From contig CAMAQQ010000068.1 of assembly GCA_945860575.1 (NCBI GenBank), forward strand, positions 1 to 6,652: DNA of 6,652 nucleotides, written 5' to 3'. This document shows, one piece after another, positions 1 to 6,004 of this stretch (the first letter of the stretch is position 1; every line of letters starts with the position of its first letter). The notes under the pieces were generated by a model. That model saw nothing but the letters and a program-made list of their open reading frames with translations, did not search any database and was not told the DNA's origin. This DNA comes from Ferrithrix thermotolerans DSM 19514 (GTDB lineage Bacteria > Actinomycetota > Acidimicrobiia > Acidimicrobiales > Ilumatobacteraceae). A program made the position numbers and the translations under genes.

Positions 1-1073
1 GGTCGAACGCCTGACTTGAACAAGTTGTCTTGCAAATAAACCTGGCCATCAGTGATTGAAATTACATTGGTCGGAATATATGCCGATACGTCACCAGCTT
101 TTGTTTCGATAACTGGCAGAGCAGTCAAGGAACCAGCACCGCGCTCATCGCTGAGTTTCGCTGCACGCTCAAGCAAACGACTGTGCAGATAGAACACGTC
201 GCCTGGGTAAGCCTCGCGACCTGGTGGACGACGCAACAACAACGCAATCTGTCGATATGCCTCTGCTTGTTTTGACAAGTCGTCATATACGACGAGTGCG
301 TGCTCGCCGTTTTCCATCCACTGCTGACCGATTGCACAGCCTGCGTATGGCGCAAGATATTTAAATGGCGCAGGGTTTGACGCTGGCGCTGCGACAACAA
401 CCGTGTATTCAAGCGCACCAAATTGACGCAGCACTTCTACGGTTTGCGCAATCGTCGAACCTTTTTGGCCGATGGCGACATAAATGCACTTCACGCCCAG
501 ACCACGTTGGTTAAGAATTGTGTCGATTGCGATCGTCGTCTTGCCAGTCTTGCGGTCACCAATGATTAGTTCGCGCTGGCCGCGACCGATTGGTGTCATC
601 GCGTCAATCGCTTTGATGCCAGTTTGTAGCGGCTCGTGCACCGGCTTGCGACCCATGATGCCTGGCGCTTGAACTTCAACACGACGCATAATTGCACCGA
701 CGATTTCACCCTTGCCGTCAATTGGTTGACCCAGCGCGTTTACTACTCGCCCTAACATTGCGTCGCCAACTGGCACCGACAAAATTCTGCCGGTTGCTTT
801 AACTGTTTGATTTTCTTCAATTGACTCGGCTTCGCCAAGCACTACAACACCGATTGAATCTTCGTCAAGGTTCAATGCCAATCCAATGGTGCCGTCTTCG
901 AATTCAAGCAACTCGTTAACTGCGCAATCTGGCAAGCCACTTACGCGCGCGATACCGTCTCCAACTTCTGTGACGCGACCAACCGTGCGTGCTTCGACCG
1001 ACGGCTTGTAGCCCTCGAGCCCTTTGGTGATTGCCGCTGCAATGTCATTCGCAGAGAGTGTGAGTTCAGCCAT
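1..1073 (-). CDS. atpA: F1Fo ATP synthase subunit alpha, N-terminal part (cut by left edge)
   Basis: Alpha subunit of the cytoplasmic F1 head; three copies alternate with beta and carry the non-catalytic nucleotide sites. The frame is open from ATG at 1073 to the left edge, giving 357 complete residues (MAELTLSAND to LFKSGVRP). The beta-barrel domain is followed by the P-loop GDRKTGKT (residues 172-179), the YVAIGQKGSTIA stretch, a Walker B region ending in YDD (263-265), then RRPPGREAYPGDVFYLHSRL and IPTNVISITDGQ, all alpha-subunit hallmarks. The window ends just before the segment that in E. coli carries the arginine finger (R373), so that residue and the C-terminal helical domain are not visible; about 150-190 residues are missing. 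The start has a good Shine-Dalgarno, GAAAGGAC (1083-1090), about 9 nt upstream, and lies 26 nt after atpH. The P-loop has Lys where E. coli has Gln, which I recall as usual in actinobacterial alpha. No frameshift seen. Confidence 0.97.
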   Translation of the reverse strand, partial: MAELTLSANDIAAAITKGLEGYKPSVEARTVGRVTEVGDGIARVSGLPDCAVNELLEFEDGTIGLALNLDEDSIGVVVLGEAESIEENQTVKATGRILSVPVGDAMLGRVVNALGQPIDGKGEIVGAIMRRVEVQAPGIMGRKPVHEPLQTGIKAIDAMTPIGRGQRELIIGDRKTGKTTIAIDTILNQRGLGVKCIYVAIGQKGSTIAQTVEVLRQFGALEYTVVVAAPASNPAPFKYLAPYAGCAIGQQWMENGEHALVVYDDLSKQAEAYRQIALLLRRPPGREAYPGDVFYLHSRLLERAAKLSDERGAGSLTALPVIETKAGDVSAYIPTNVISITDGQVYLQDNLFKSGVR

Positions 1074-1099
1074 TTTGTGTATGTCCTTTCAGAAATATT

Positions 1100-1627
1100 T
1101 CAGATTCGTGTCTTAATTTGTTCAAGTCGCGTTCGCACAGTGTCGTCAATTACTTCGTCGCCGACAGTTGCGACTAGTCCACCAAGAACTGACGGATCAA
1201 CCACGACTTTGAGATTTAATTTGCGACCAGTTGATTTGCTTAGTGCCTCAGCCAAGCGTTTCGTCTGATCGTCAGACAACGCAACTGCGCTTCGCACTTC
1301 TGCGACTTCGCGTTGTTGCTCACTTGATGCACGCTGCACAAGTCGATCGACGATTGCCACTAGGTCGCGACCGCGACCTGCGCCGACGAGCAACGAAACA
1401 AGTTGCACACTCGTGTTGCTGGCCTTGCCACCAAGTAATTCTTCGACCACTTGTTGACGACGCGCAACCGGAATCGTTGCGTCGGTCAAAGTCGCGCGCA
1501 ATTGCTCGTTTGATTCAACTGCCCGTGCCATTCGAAACAGTTCGTCTTCAACTACCAACAAGTTACCTTCAGCCTGGGCTACTTCGAAAAGTGCTCGGCT
1601 ATATGCCTCGATGCGTGCGTCACTCAT
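1100..1627 (-). CDS. atpH: F1Fo ATP synthase subunit delta
   Basis: Delta (OSCP-like) subunit, which sits on top of F1 and ties the alpha/beta hexamer to the b-type stalk. At 175 residues it has the normal length of a stand-alone delta. The N-terminal helical domain begins with the typical AYSRALFEVAQAEG (residues 8-21). The C-terminus carries the family signature: VVVDPSVLGGLVATVGDEVI (141-160) followed by DDTVRTRLEQI. The ATG at 1627 overlaps the preceding b-type gene by 4 nt (ATGA), and GGAG (complement of 1635-1638) lies 7 nt upstream, so start and coupling are well supported. In mycobacteria this domain is fused to a b-type domain in one protein; here it is a separate gene directly after a b-type gene. 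atpA follows after 26 nt. Confidence 0.96.
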   Translation of the reverse strand: MSDARIEAYSRALFEVAQAEGNLLVVEDELFRMARAVESNEQLRATLTDATIPVARRQQVVEELLGGKASNTSVQLVSLLVGAGRGRDLVAIVDRLVQRASSEQQREVAEVRSAVALSDDQTKRLAEALSKSTGRKLNLKVVVDPSVLGGLVATVGDEVIDDTVRTRLEQIKTRI

Positions 1628-2169
1628 TTTGATGCTCCAACACTCTTAATGAAACCTTCAATCAGTTCTTGCTGAGCGCGCTCGTTAAGGCTGGCTGCAA
1701 CTGCTGAAGATATCGCCGCACTAGACAAGCGAGAAATTTCTCCGCGAAGTTCTTCACCACTTCGACCACGGGCTGCTGCAAGATCGGCAACTGCTTTGGC
1801 TTCGAGTTCGGCAACTTCTTTGAGCAATCGAGCACGACCATCCGTGAGAATCGCCGTTGCCTGTGTGTCAGCTTCTGCCAAAATCTTGCGGCGCTCAGAC
1901 TCGATATCGCCAAGCGCGGTGCGAATACCCGACGCATCTGACTCAGACTTTGACCGAGCATTAGCCGCACCATCTAACTCGCCCTGGATCTTTTCTGTTC
2001 GAGCCTTCATTGACTTTTTGACCATCGGGCCTGCGAATTTGAAAAGACCGGCGAAAACAATGACAGACGCAAGACCGCCGTAGATGATCTCGGCAGTCTC
2101 TGGCAATAACCAGTGGTGGGTTTGAGTCGGATCTTCAACCGCAAGCAGCGCTTTAAAAATTAGATTCAC
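1624..2169 (-). CDS. atpF: F1Fo ATP synthase b-type subunit, second copy (b or b')
   Basis: Second of two adjacent stator-stalk subunits, 181 residues. It has one membrane helix (about residues 26-46, EIIYGGLASVIVFAGLFKFAG). A long charged, Ala/Glu/Arg-rich helical arm (about 50-145) follows, with typical b-family wording such as ERRKILAEADTQA, and then a C-terminal segment (about 150-181) where b subunits contact delta. The start is GTG at 2169, overlapping the stop of the upstream b gene by 4 nt (GTGA). No ATG occurs before residue 49, which lies past the membrane helix, and a strong Shine-Dalgarno GGAAGGAAG is well placed, so GTG is the likely start. The gene overlaps atpH by 4 nt. Its sequence differs clearly from the neighbouring b protein, so this is not a recent duplication. 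By position it corresponds to the b-like half of the mycobacterial b-delta fusion. Which copy deserves the name b or b' cannot be settled here. Confidence 0.93.
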   Translation of the reverse strand: MNLIFKALLAVEDPTQTHHWLLPETAEIIYGGLASVIVFAGLFKFAGPMVKKSMKARTEKIQGELDGAANARSKSESDASGIRTALGDIESERRKILAEADTQATAILTDGRARLLKEVAELEAKAVADLAAARGRSGEELRGEISRLSSAAISSAVAASLNERAQQELIEGFIKSVGASK

Positions 2170-2762
2170 GAACGACTTCCTTCCATCGCTTGCTGCACCG
2201 CACGCGAAACAATTGCCGCATCAGGAGACACCCCAACGGCAATTTGTGTGGCTCGCGATGTGACAGCATCAACCGCCGAAACGATCTGACCTTGCGCCGC
2301 GGCACGAGCAGCGGCAACTTCAGCCTCGGCCGCAGCACGACGCGATGCAATCTGAGCATTCACTTGAGCAACTTTTTCTGATCGCTCTTTGTCGAGTGTT
2401 TGCCGAGCAGTCTCGAGTCGACGCGCCGCCTCACTGCGAATTTCGGCAACTGCCGATTCGTAGCGAGCAACATCTGCTTGAGCACCCGCACGCGTGGCTG
2501 ATGCATACTCGTGATCTGCCTGAATCGACTCATAGCGACTTGCCATGCCCTTGCGCACTTTTGGTACCAAGAACAAGCGCATCAAGATCAAGAACACGAT
2601 GAACGACCCGGCGCCCCACACCAACTCTTTCATCTCTGGTGAGATTGGGTTCGGGCCAGGTCCTACTGGTGCACCCTCTTCGCTACCTGTCTCGGCAGAT
2701 ACGACGTCGAACGAGACACGCACCTGCGAAAACGAGTTGATATTGACAAACGCTGTGAGCAT
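2166..2762 (-). CDS. atpF: F1Fo ATP synthase b-type subunit, first copy
   Basis: Peripheral-stalk subunit anchored in Fo, 198 residues. The only clear membrane helix is at about residues 46-67 (ELVWGAGSFIVFLILMRLFL), followed by VPKVRKGMASRYESIQ, the typical membrane-exit and stalk-start pattern of the family. Residues 75-165 are a long Ala/Glu/Arg-rich helical arm (for example EIRSEAARRLETARQTLDKE). Unusually, about 45 residues precede the helix; they contain an acidic and Pro/Gly-rich stretch (AETGSEEGAPVGPGPNPISPE). E. coli b starts almost directly with its helix. The ATG at 2762 lies 8 nt after the atpE stop with only a weak Shine-Dalgarno (AAGAGA) that overlaps that stop. An alternative start is Met44 just before the helix, but no good ribosome-binding site is visible there. 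The stop overlaps the next b-type gene by 4 nt. Confidence 0.94.
   Translation of the reverse strand: MLTAFVNINSFSQVRVSFDVVSAETGSEEGAPVGPGPNPISPEMKELVWGAGSFIVFLILMRLFLVPKVRKGMASRYESIQADHEYASATRAGAQADVARYESAVAEIRSEAARRLETARQTLDKERSEKVAQVNAQIASRRAAAEAEVAAARAAAQGQIVSAVDAVTSRATQIAVGVSPDAAIVSRAVQQAMEGSRS
2176..2184 (-). promoter_or_regulatory. Shine-Dalgarno for the second b-type subunit
   Basis: The minus strand reads GGAAGGAAG here, ending 6 nt before the GTG at 2169 and lying within the last codons of the upstream b gene. It supports the GTG start and suggests independent as well as coupled initiation of the second b subunit. Confidence 0.7.
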
Positions 2763-2770
2763 GAAATCTC

Positions 2771-3049
2771 TTATGCGTACTTCAGAAGAATTACAACTAC
2801 GAAACCGATTAGCGCGAGCGCCTCAGTAAACGCAACACCAAGAAACATCGTGGTGCGAACCATGCCGGCAGCCTCTGGCTGACGAGCCATTGCTTCAATT
2901 GCGCTACCGAAAATCATTCCGATGCCAATTCCTGGTCCGATTGCAGCAAGACCGTAGGCGAAACCTGCGGAACCTGCGGCTGCAATGTTCTTCTCGTCGC
3001 CAGTCGCGGCATCAGCTGCCGCTTTGACGATCTTTGATAGTGCTTCCAT
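2771..3049 (-). CDS. atpE: F1Fo ATP synthase subunit c (proteolipid)
   Basis: Forms the rotating ion-translocating ring of Fo. The protein has 92 residues in a helical hairpin. Helix 1 (about 23-51) carries the ring-packing glycine pattern GPGIGIG (38-44), the polar loop ARQPEAAG (55-62) contains the conserved Arg-Gln-Pro, and helix 2 (about 66-89) carries the ion-binding carboxylate Glu76 in FTEALALIG. Phe two residues before Glu76 and Ala directly after it do not match the Na+-type pattern (Val-x-Glu-Ser/Thr), so proton coupling is inferred. The protein is somewhat longer than the usual 70-86 residues because of a roughly 20-residue N-terminal segment (MEALSKIVKAAADAATGDEK). No alternative ATG, GTG or TTG occurs in that segment before helix 1, and the Shine-Dalgarno fits the ATG at 3049. 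It lies between atpB (38 nt gap) and the first b gene (8 nt gap). Confidence 0.97.
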   Translation of the reverse strand: MEALSKIVKAAADAATGDEKNIAAAGSAGFAYGLAAIGPGIGIGMIFGSAIEAMARQPEAAGMVRTTMFLGVAFTEALALIGFVVVILLKYA

Positions 3050-3056
3050 TTTTTGT

Positions 3057-3064
3057 GTCTCCTG
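3057..3064 (-). promoter_or_regulatory. strong Shine-Dalgarno of atpE with AT-rich upstream leader
   Basis: The minus strand reads CAGGAGAC, with GGAG ending 9 nt before the atpE ATG. It is preceded by an A/T-rich run (complement of 3071-3090: TTAATTAATAAC and flanking bases). This is the most consensus-like ribosome-binding site in the window. It recalls the E. coli atpE initiation region, where a U-rich enhancer precedes GGAG; that comparison is from memory. A strong site here suits the multi-copy c ring. Confidence 0.75.
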
Positions 3065-3087
3065 TCTGGTTGTTATTAATTAATTAC

Positions 3088-3861
3088 TTAGTGCTCTGGA
3101 TGTACTGCGCCGGCGATATAAACCGCCGCAAGAATTGTAAAGATGTACGCCTGCAAGAACGCAACGAGAACTTCGAAGCCTGTCAAGAAGACCAGCATGA
3201 AGAACGGGAAAATTCCAATCGGAATCAGAATTCGGTCGCGAGCCTGAAACAGTGCCTCGCTGAGAAGCGCGAAAATTACGAGCAACAAGTGACCTGCCAA
3301 CATGTTGGCGAAAAGTCGCACTGCAAGCGAAAACGGACGAATGATCAAAGTTGAAATCAATTCGATTGGTGTAATCAAGATGTAAAGCGCCTTCGGCACA
3401 CCCGGCGGAAACATCATGTTCTTGAAGTAACCAATTGGCCCCTGGTGCCTAATCCCCTGGGCGTTGAAGACGATCCAAACAAGCACAGCCAAAAACATCG
3501 GGATTGCCATTCGCGCGGTTGCCGGCATCTGAATGAACGGAATAATTCCTGGAACGTTGCACAGATAAACGAACAAAAATAGCGTCAACAAAAATGGCGT
3601 CCAACCTAAGCCATCGCGTCCCATTGTTTGCATGATGATGTTGTTCTCGATGAATTCAACGATCACTTCTGCGAGGTTGCGAGTGCCTTTTGGCGCAACT
3701 TTCGGATCTTTACGTGCTGCTGAAAGAAAAATGAGCGTGCCGATGAGAGCCGATGCGATTGCGATCAATCCGACTTTGTTCAAACCAGGCACGACATCGC
3801 GCCAACGCAACAACTCGTTGATCGGTGGAAACTCAAACGACAAAATACTGTTTATGATCAT
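3088..3861 (-). CDS. atpB: F1Fo ATP synthase subunit a
   Basis: Membrane stator subunit that forms the two proton half-channels against the c ring; 257 residues, usual length. After an amphipathic N-terminus there are about six hydrophobic segments: roughly 29-48, 88-110, 117-133, 158-175, 184-205 and 213-250, the last probably two helices. The hallmark motif RPFSLAVRLFANMLAGH (175-191) contains the essential Arg182 (E. coli R210), with His191 where E. coli has Glu219. The late motif VAFLQAYIFTIL (233-244) holds Gln239, matching E. coli Q252. The C-terminus GAVHPEH is common in the family. The ATG at 3861 overlaps the atpI stop by 4 nt (ATGA). The Shine-Dalgarno is weak (GAAAG, rather far upstream), so translation probably depends on coupling to atpI. 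A 38 nt gap separates it from atpE. Confidence 0.97.
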   Translation of the reverse strand: MIINSILSFEFPPINELLRWRDVVPGLNKVGLIAIASALIGTLIFLSAARKDPKVAPKGTRNLAEVIVEFIENNIIMQTMGRDGLGWTPFLLTLFLFVYLCNVPGIIPFIQMPATARMAIPMFLAVLVWIVFNAQGIRHQGPIGYFKNMMFPPGVPKALYILITPIELISTLIIRPFSLAVRLFANMLAGHLLLVIFALLSEALFQARDRILIPIGIFPFFMLVFLTGFEVLVAFLQAYIFTILAAVYIAGAVHPEH

Positions 3862-4355
3862 CTTGAAACGCTTTCAATTTGTTGTGCTGACTGGTTATCT
3901 TTTTGTTTTTTTGGCTTGAGACCTGGGAAAGCAAGCGACAAAGAAACATATCGCATTTCCCAAAAAAGCAAACCTAAATGCGCCAAAATAATTGTCAAGC
4001 CGAGTGGCACGAATTCGACCCAATCAAGATTGCGCACCGCAAAAACTGCGACAGCAACAAGACCCATACGCAACAAATAACCGAACATCATCGATGCCAT
4101 CATCAACGCATATGAAATTCGCGCTGTGTACGAAACAAGCGCGGCTGCCAAACCAAAATTTCCGAACACGATCGCCAGTGCATAGGCACACGAAAATGCA
4201 CCGTTGGCTCCCCAAAATGCCGCTGAGATGCCCAAAAAAATTGGCGAAGCAATCAGCCCACGCTTGACAATATCTCGCGCAAGCGCAGCCTCTGGAGCCG
4301 GGCCAGTATCGCGCATCGACAAAATCGAAATTTTGGTGTCTACGTCAATCGCCAT
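3858..4355 (-). CDS. atpI: AtpI-like membrane protein (ATP synthase subunit I family)
   Basis: A 165-residue integral membrane protein at the classic atpI position, just upstream of atpB. Four hydrophobic segments are visible: about residues 33-50, 55-77, 85-106 and 113-134. A charged N-terminus and a basic, hydrophilic C-tail (KPKKQKDNQSAQ) flank them. In other bacteria AtpI aids c-ring assembly or stability and, with AtpZ, has been linked to Mg2+/Ca2+ handling; neither role can be read from this sequence. Sequence conservation in the family is low, so the call rests mainly on topology and context. The ATG at 4355 lies 6 nt after the atpZ stop and has no convincing Shine-Dalgarno, suggesting coupling to atpZ; Met14 is a possible alternative. 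The stop overlaps the atpB start by 4 nt. Confidence 0.82.
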   Translation of the reverse strand: MAIDVDTKISILSMRDTGPAPEAALARDIVKRGLIASPIFLGISAAFWGANGAFSCAYALAIVFGNFGLAAALVSYTARISYALMMASMMFGYLLRMGLVAVAVFAVRNLDWVEFVPLGLTIILAHLGLLFWEMRYVSLSLAFPGLKPKKQKDNQSAQQIESVSR

Positions 4356-4361
4356 CGTGTT

Positions 4362-4661
4362 TTACTTTTCGCCAACCAAGTTTGAGTCACGCATGTGACT
4401 CGTGGACAAATTTCGACGCTTAACTTCTTGAAATTGCATGTCGTTGTCGTAGACGTACCAAAGACGGGCGAAGCTTCCAATCACAGAAAACAGACTGCAC
4501 ACGATCATGAATAGTGGTCGCGTCTCAAAAGCGTTGTCCAACATCAAACCAATACCAAAAAATACGCCAACACTCACTGCGATTTCTGCGCCTCTGCCGA
4601 GCGAGTCGTGCGATGAAACTGCCGTGCGTGCGACTGGTTTACGAGTTGGCAAAAATTTCAA
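4362..4661 (-). CDS. atpZ: AtpZ-like small membrane protein, first gene of the atp cluster
   Basis: A 99-residue protein with two hydrophobic hairpin segments (about residues 24-41 and 49-70), joined by a short loop with Asp42 and Pro49. The pattern G-x-G-x-x-x-D followed by a second helix and a charged tail matches the AtpZ/gene-1 family found before atpI in many operons. Known relatives work with AtpI in c-ring assembly or Mg2+ supply; this is family knowledge. The start is TTG at 4661: an in-frame TGA lies at 4671-4673, no ATG or GTG intervenes, and a Shine-Dalgarno GAAGGTC is correctly placed. A second TTG three codons later is a weaker option. The 30-residue tail after helix 2 (KRRNLSTSHMRDSNLVGEK at its end) is hydrophilic. 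It lies 123 bp downstream of the wecA-like gene and 6 nt upstream of atpI. Confidence 0.8.
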   Translation of the reverse strand: MKFLPTRKPVARTAVSSHDSLGRGAEIAVSVGVFFGIGLMLDNAFETRPLFMIVCSLFSVIGSFARLWYVYDNDMQFQEVKRRNLSTSHMRDSNLVGEK

Positions 4662-4665
4662 CGCT

Positions 4666-4672
4666 GACCTTC
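4666..4672 (-). promoter_or_regulatory. Shine-Dalgarno deciding the TTG start of atpZ
   Basis: The minus strand reads GAAGGTC, with GG ending 6 nt before the TTG at 4661. Together with the in-frame stop just upstream it fixes the unusual TTG start. Confidence 0.65.
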
Positions 4673-4686
4673 AAAATCAATCGCTC

Positions 4687-4702
4687 TAGGCGGGGTTGCC
4701 TA
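4687..4702 (-). promoter_or_regulatory. small hairpin in the atp operon leader
   Basis: A perfect 5-bp inverted repeat, TAGGC and GCCTA, around a 6-base loop (AACCCC on the minus strand) lies about 25 nt upstream of the atpZ start. No T-run follows on either strand, so it does not look like an intrinsic terminator. It could be a leader RNA structure or chance. Confidence 0.3.
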
Positions 4703-4724
4703 ACGCTTGTGAATAAGACTACAA

Positions 4725-4752
4725 ACTATACGCAACTGGGCGATTAACGCAA
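4725..4752 (-). promoter_or_regulatory. candidate promoter for the atp operon
   Basis: The minus strand has TATAGT (complement of 4725-4730), one mismatch from the -10 consensus TATAAT. Upstream by 16 bases is TTGCGT (complement of 4747-4752), which matches the first half of the -35 consensus. Transcription would start near 4718 and give a leader of about 55-60 nt before atpZ. It lies in the only sizeable intergenic gap, where an atp promoter would be expected. Read-through from glyA and wecA is also possible, as no terminator is visible. Confidence 0.4.
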
Positions 4753-4784
4753 ACTCGTTTTAACAGGAGTGGACTAAATCAAAA

Positions 4785-5984
4785 TTAATTTTCAGGTTGC
4801 AGATCTATCGGCTTTTCGGCTTGCAATTCGGGCTCAGTTATGACTGATATTTCGGCTTGTGCCTTTGTTCTAAAAAACCTTTGCACCGAAATTCGATCGT
4901 TGAACCCGGTGAACCAGCCGAGAAGCGCAACTAAAAACAAAAACGGCCAAAGGTGGGTCGGGCCTTCTGAAAGCACGGGGTACAGCACAAACGCCGAGAG
5001 AAGAGCCGTCCATAGCCAAAGAATTACTACAGCGCGACGAGGCCCGTGCCCCAATTTAATTAGGCGGTGATGCAGGTGCCCAGTGTCGGCTGTGGCGAAA
5101 CCGACTCCACTTCGTGTTCGGCGGATGATCGCAAAAAGTACATCAACGATTGGCACGCCAAGTACAAGTAGCGGAATCAAAAGTGGTGCCAAAAAGAAAT
5201 ATGTTTGACCTCCATCTGATTTCACCTCGGGGCTGGCGCGACCGCCGACCACGCTTGTTGAAACCGCAAACAATAAACCCAGCAGCAACGCGCCACTGTC
5301 ACCCATAAATATTTTCGCAGGATTGAAGTTGTAAGGCAAAAAACCCAAACAGATACCGACAGTGATGATCGCAATCAACGGACCGATGTTCGGCTCGCTG
5401 AGCAATCCTTTTGCACCCAAGTGACGACTGTAAACAAAAAATGCGATGGCGGCGATCGCCACGATTCCGGCGGCGAGTCCGTCGAGACCGTCGATCAGAT
5501 TTATTGCCTGAGTCATACCAAGCAGCCATAAAACCGTGAACAGTGGTATCCAGTCGTTGGAAAGCACAAACACATCTACGAACGGCGCACGAAAATAAAT
5601 CATTGTCACGCCAAACCACACGAGTGCGACGGCGGCCACCACTACGCCGGTTACTTTCATTGGCGCAGAAACTTCGTGAACGTCGTCGACAAATCCGAGC
5701 ACGAAAACAATAAGCCCTGCAACAATTACGCCAACCAGTTCAGAGTTATTGCGAAACAGCGGATCAAATCGATCCATCTGCCACGCAAATGCGATTGCAA
5801 CCACCAGGGCGATAAAAAAGGCAATGCCGCCAACATCGGGTGTCGGCTCAGGGTGACTGCGACGCGCATCGGGCGTCGCCATCCACCCAAACTGACGAGA
5901 ATATTTGGCAACAATCGGAGTCGCAATTGCAGTCACTGCTGCGGCAACCCCGCCAACAATCAAATACCCAACAAGGTCACTCAT
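4785..5984 (-). CDS. wecA: WecA/TagO-type undecaprenyl-phosphate sugar-1-phosphate transferase
   Basis: Polytopic enzyme of the MraY/WecA superfamily. It moves a HexNAc-1-phosphate (usually GlcNAc-1-P) from a UDP-sugar to the lipid carrier polyprenyl phosphate on the cytoplasmic face of the membrane, the first step of a cell-envelope glycopolymer. Of 399 residues, the first 360 hold about ten membrane segments. Signature loops are all present: GFVDD (Asp100-Asp101, Mg2+ site), NLIDGLDGLAAG (162-173), NFNPAKIFMGDSGALLLG (219-236, Asp229), and HLHHRL (303-308), the HxHH loop typical of WecA/TagO rather than MraY. The last 30 residues are a hydrophilic, Glu-rich tail. The ATG at 5984 has an in-frame TAG two codons upstream and no clear Shine-Dalgarno. 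It follows glyA by 20 nt, so cotranscription is likely. A wecA/rfe homologue directly before atp genes is also seen in Mycobacterium. The exact sugar and polymer cannot be told. Confidence 0.9.
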   Translation of the reverse strand: MSDLVGYLIVGGVAAAVTAIATPIVAKYSRQFGWMATPDARRSHPEPTPDVGGIAFFIALVVAIAFAWQMDRFDPLFRNNSELVGVIVAGLIVFVLGFVDDVHEVSAPMKVTGVVVAAVALVWFGVTMIYFRAPFVDVFVLSNDWIPLFTVLWLLGMTQAINLIDGLDGLAAGIVAIAAIAFFVYSRHLGAKGLLSEPNIGPLIAIITVGICLGFLPYNFNPAKIFMGDSGALLLGLLFAVSTSVVGGRASPEVKSDGGQTYFFLAPLLIPLLVLGVPIVDVLFAIIRRTRSGVGFATADTGHLHHRLIKLGHGPRRAVVILWLWTALLSAFVLYPVLSEGPTHLWPFLFLVALLGWFTGFNDRISVQRFFRTKAQAEISVITEPELQAEKPIDLQPEN

Positions 5985-6004
5985 TTTCTATAGCGACACT
6001 ATTT

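Noticed and set aside
1231..1632. 133-residue plus-strand open frame opposite atpH
   Set aside because: It is antisense to a clearly real delta gene, rich in Arg/Leu/Ser as expected of a shadow frame, and shows no recognisable motif or ribosome-binding site.
1662..1973. 103-residue minus-strand frame inside the second b gene
   Set aside because: It is an out-of-frame reading of the real b-type coding sequence, whose correct frame has the helix, stalk and 4-nt overlaps with both neighbours.
3034..3354. 106-residue plus-strand open frame opposite the end of atpB
   Set aside because: It lies opposite conserved subunit a sequence, its composition (many Asn, Glu, Lys, Gln) is what reverse-complemented hydrophobic codons give, and it has no family resemblance.
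4687..4702. Hairpin as a rho-independent terminator for glyA-wecA
   Set aside because: The stem is only 5 bp and no T-run follows on either strand; it is kept only as a possible leader structure.
5299..5619. 106-residue minus-strand frame inside the wecA-like gene
   Set aside because: It is a frame-shifted shadow; the real frame is unbroken across all four catalytic motifs.
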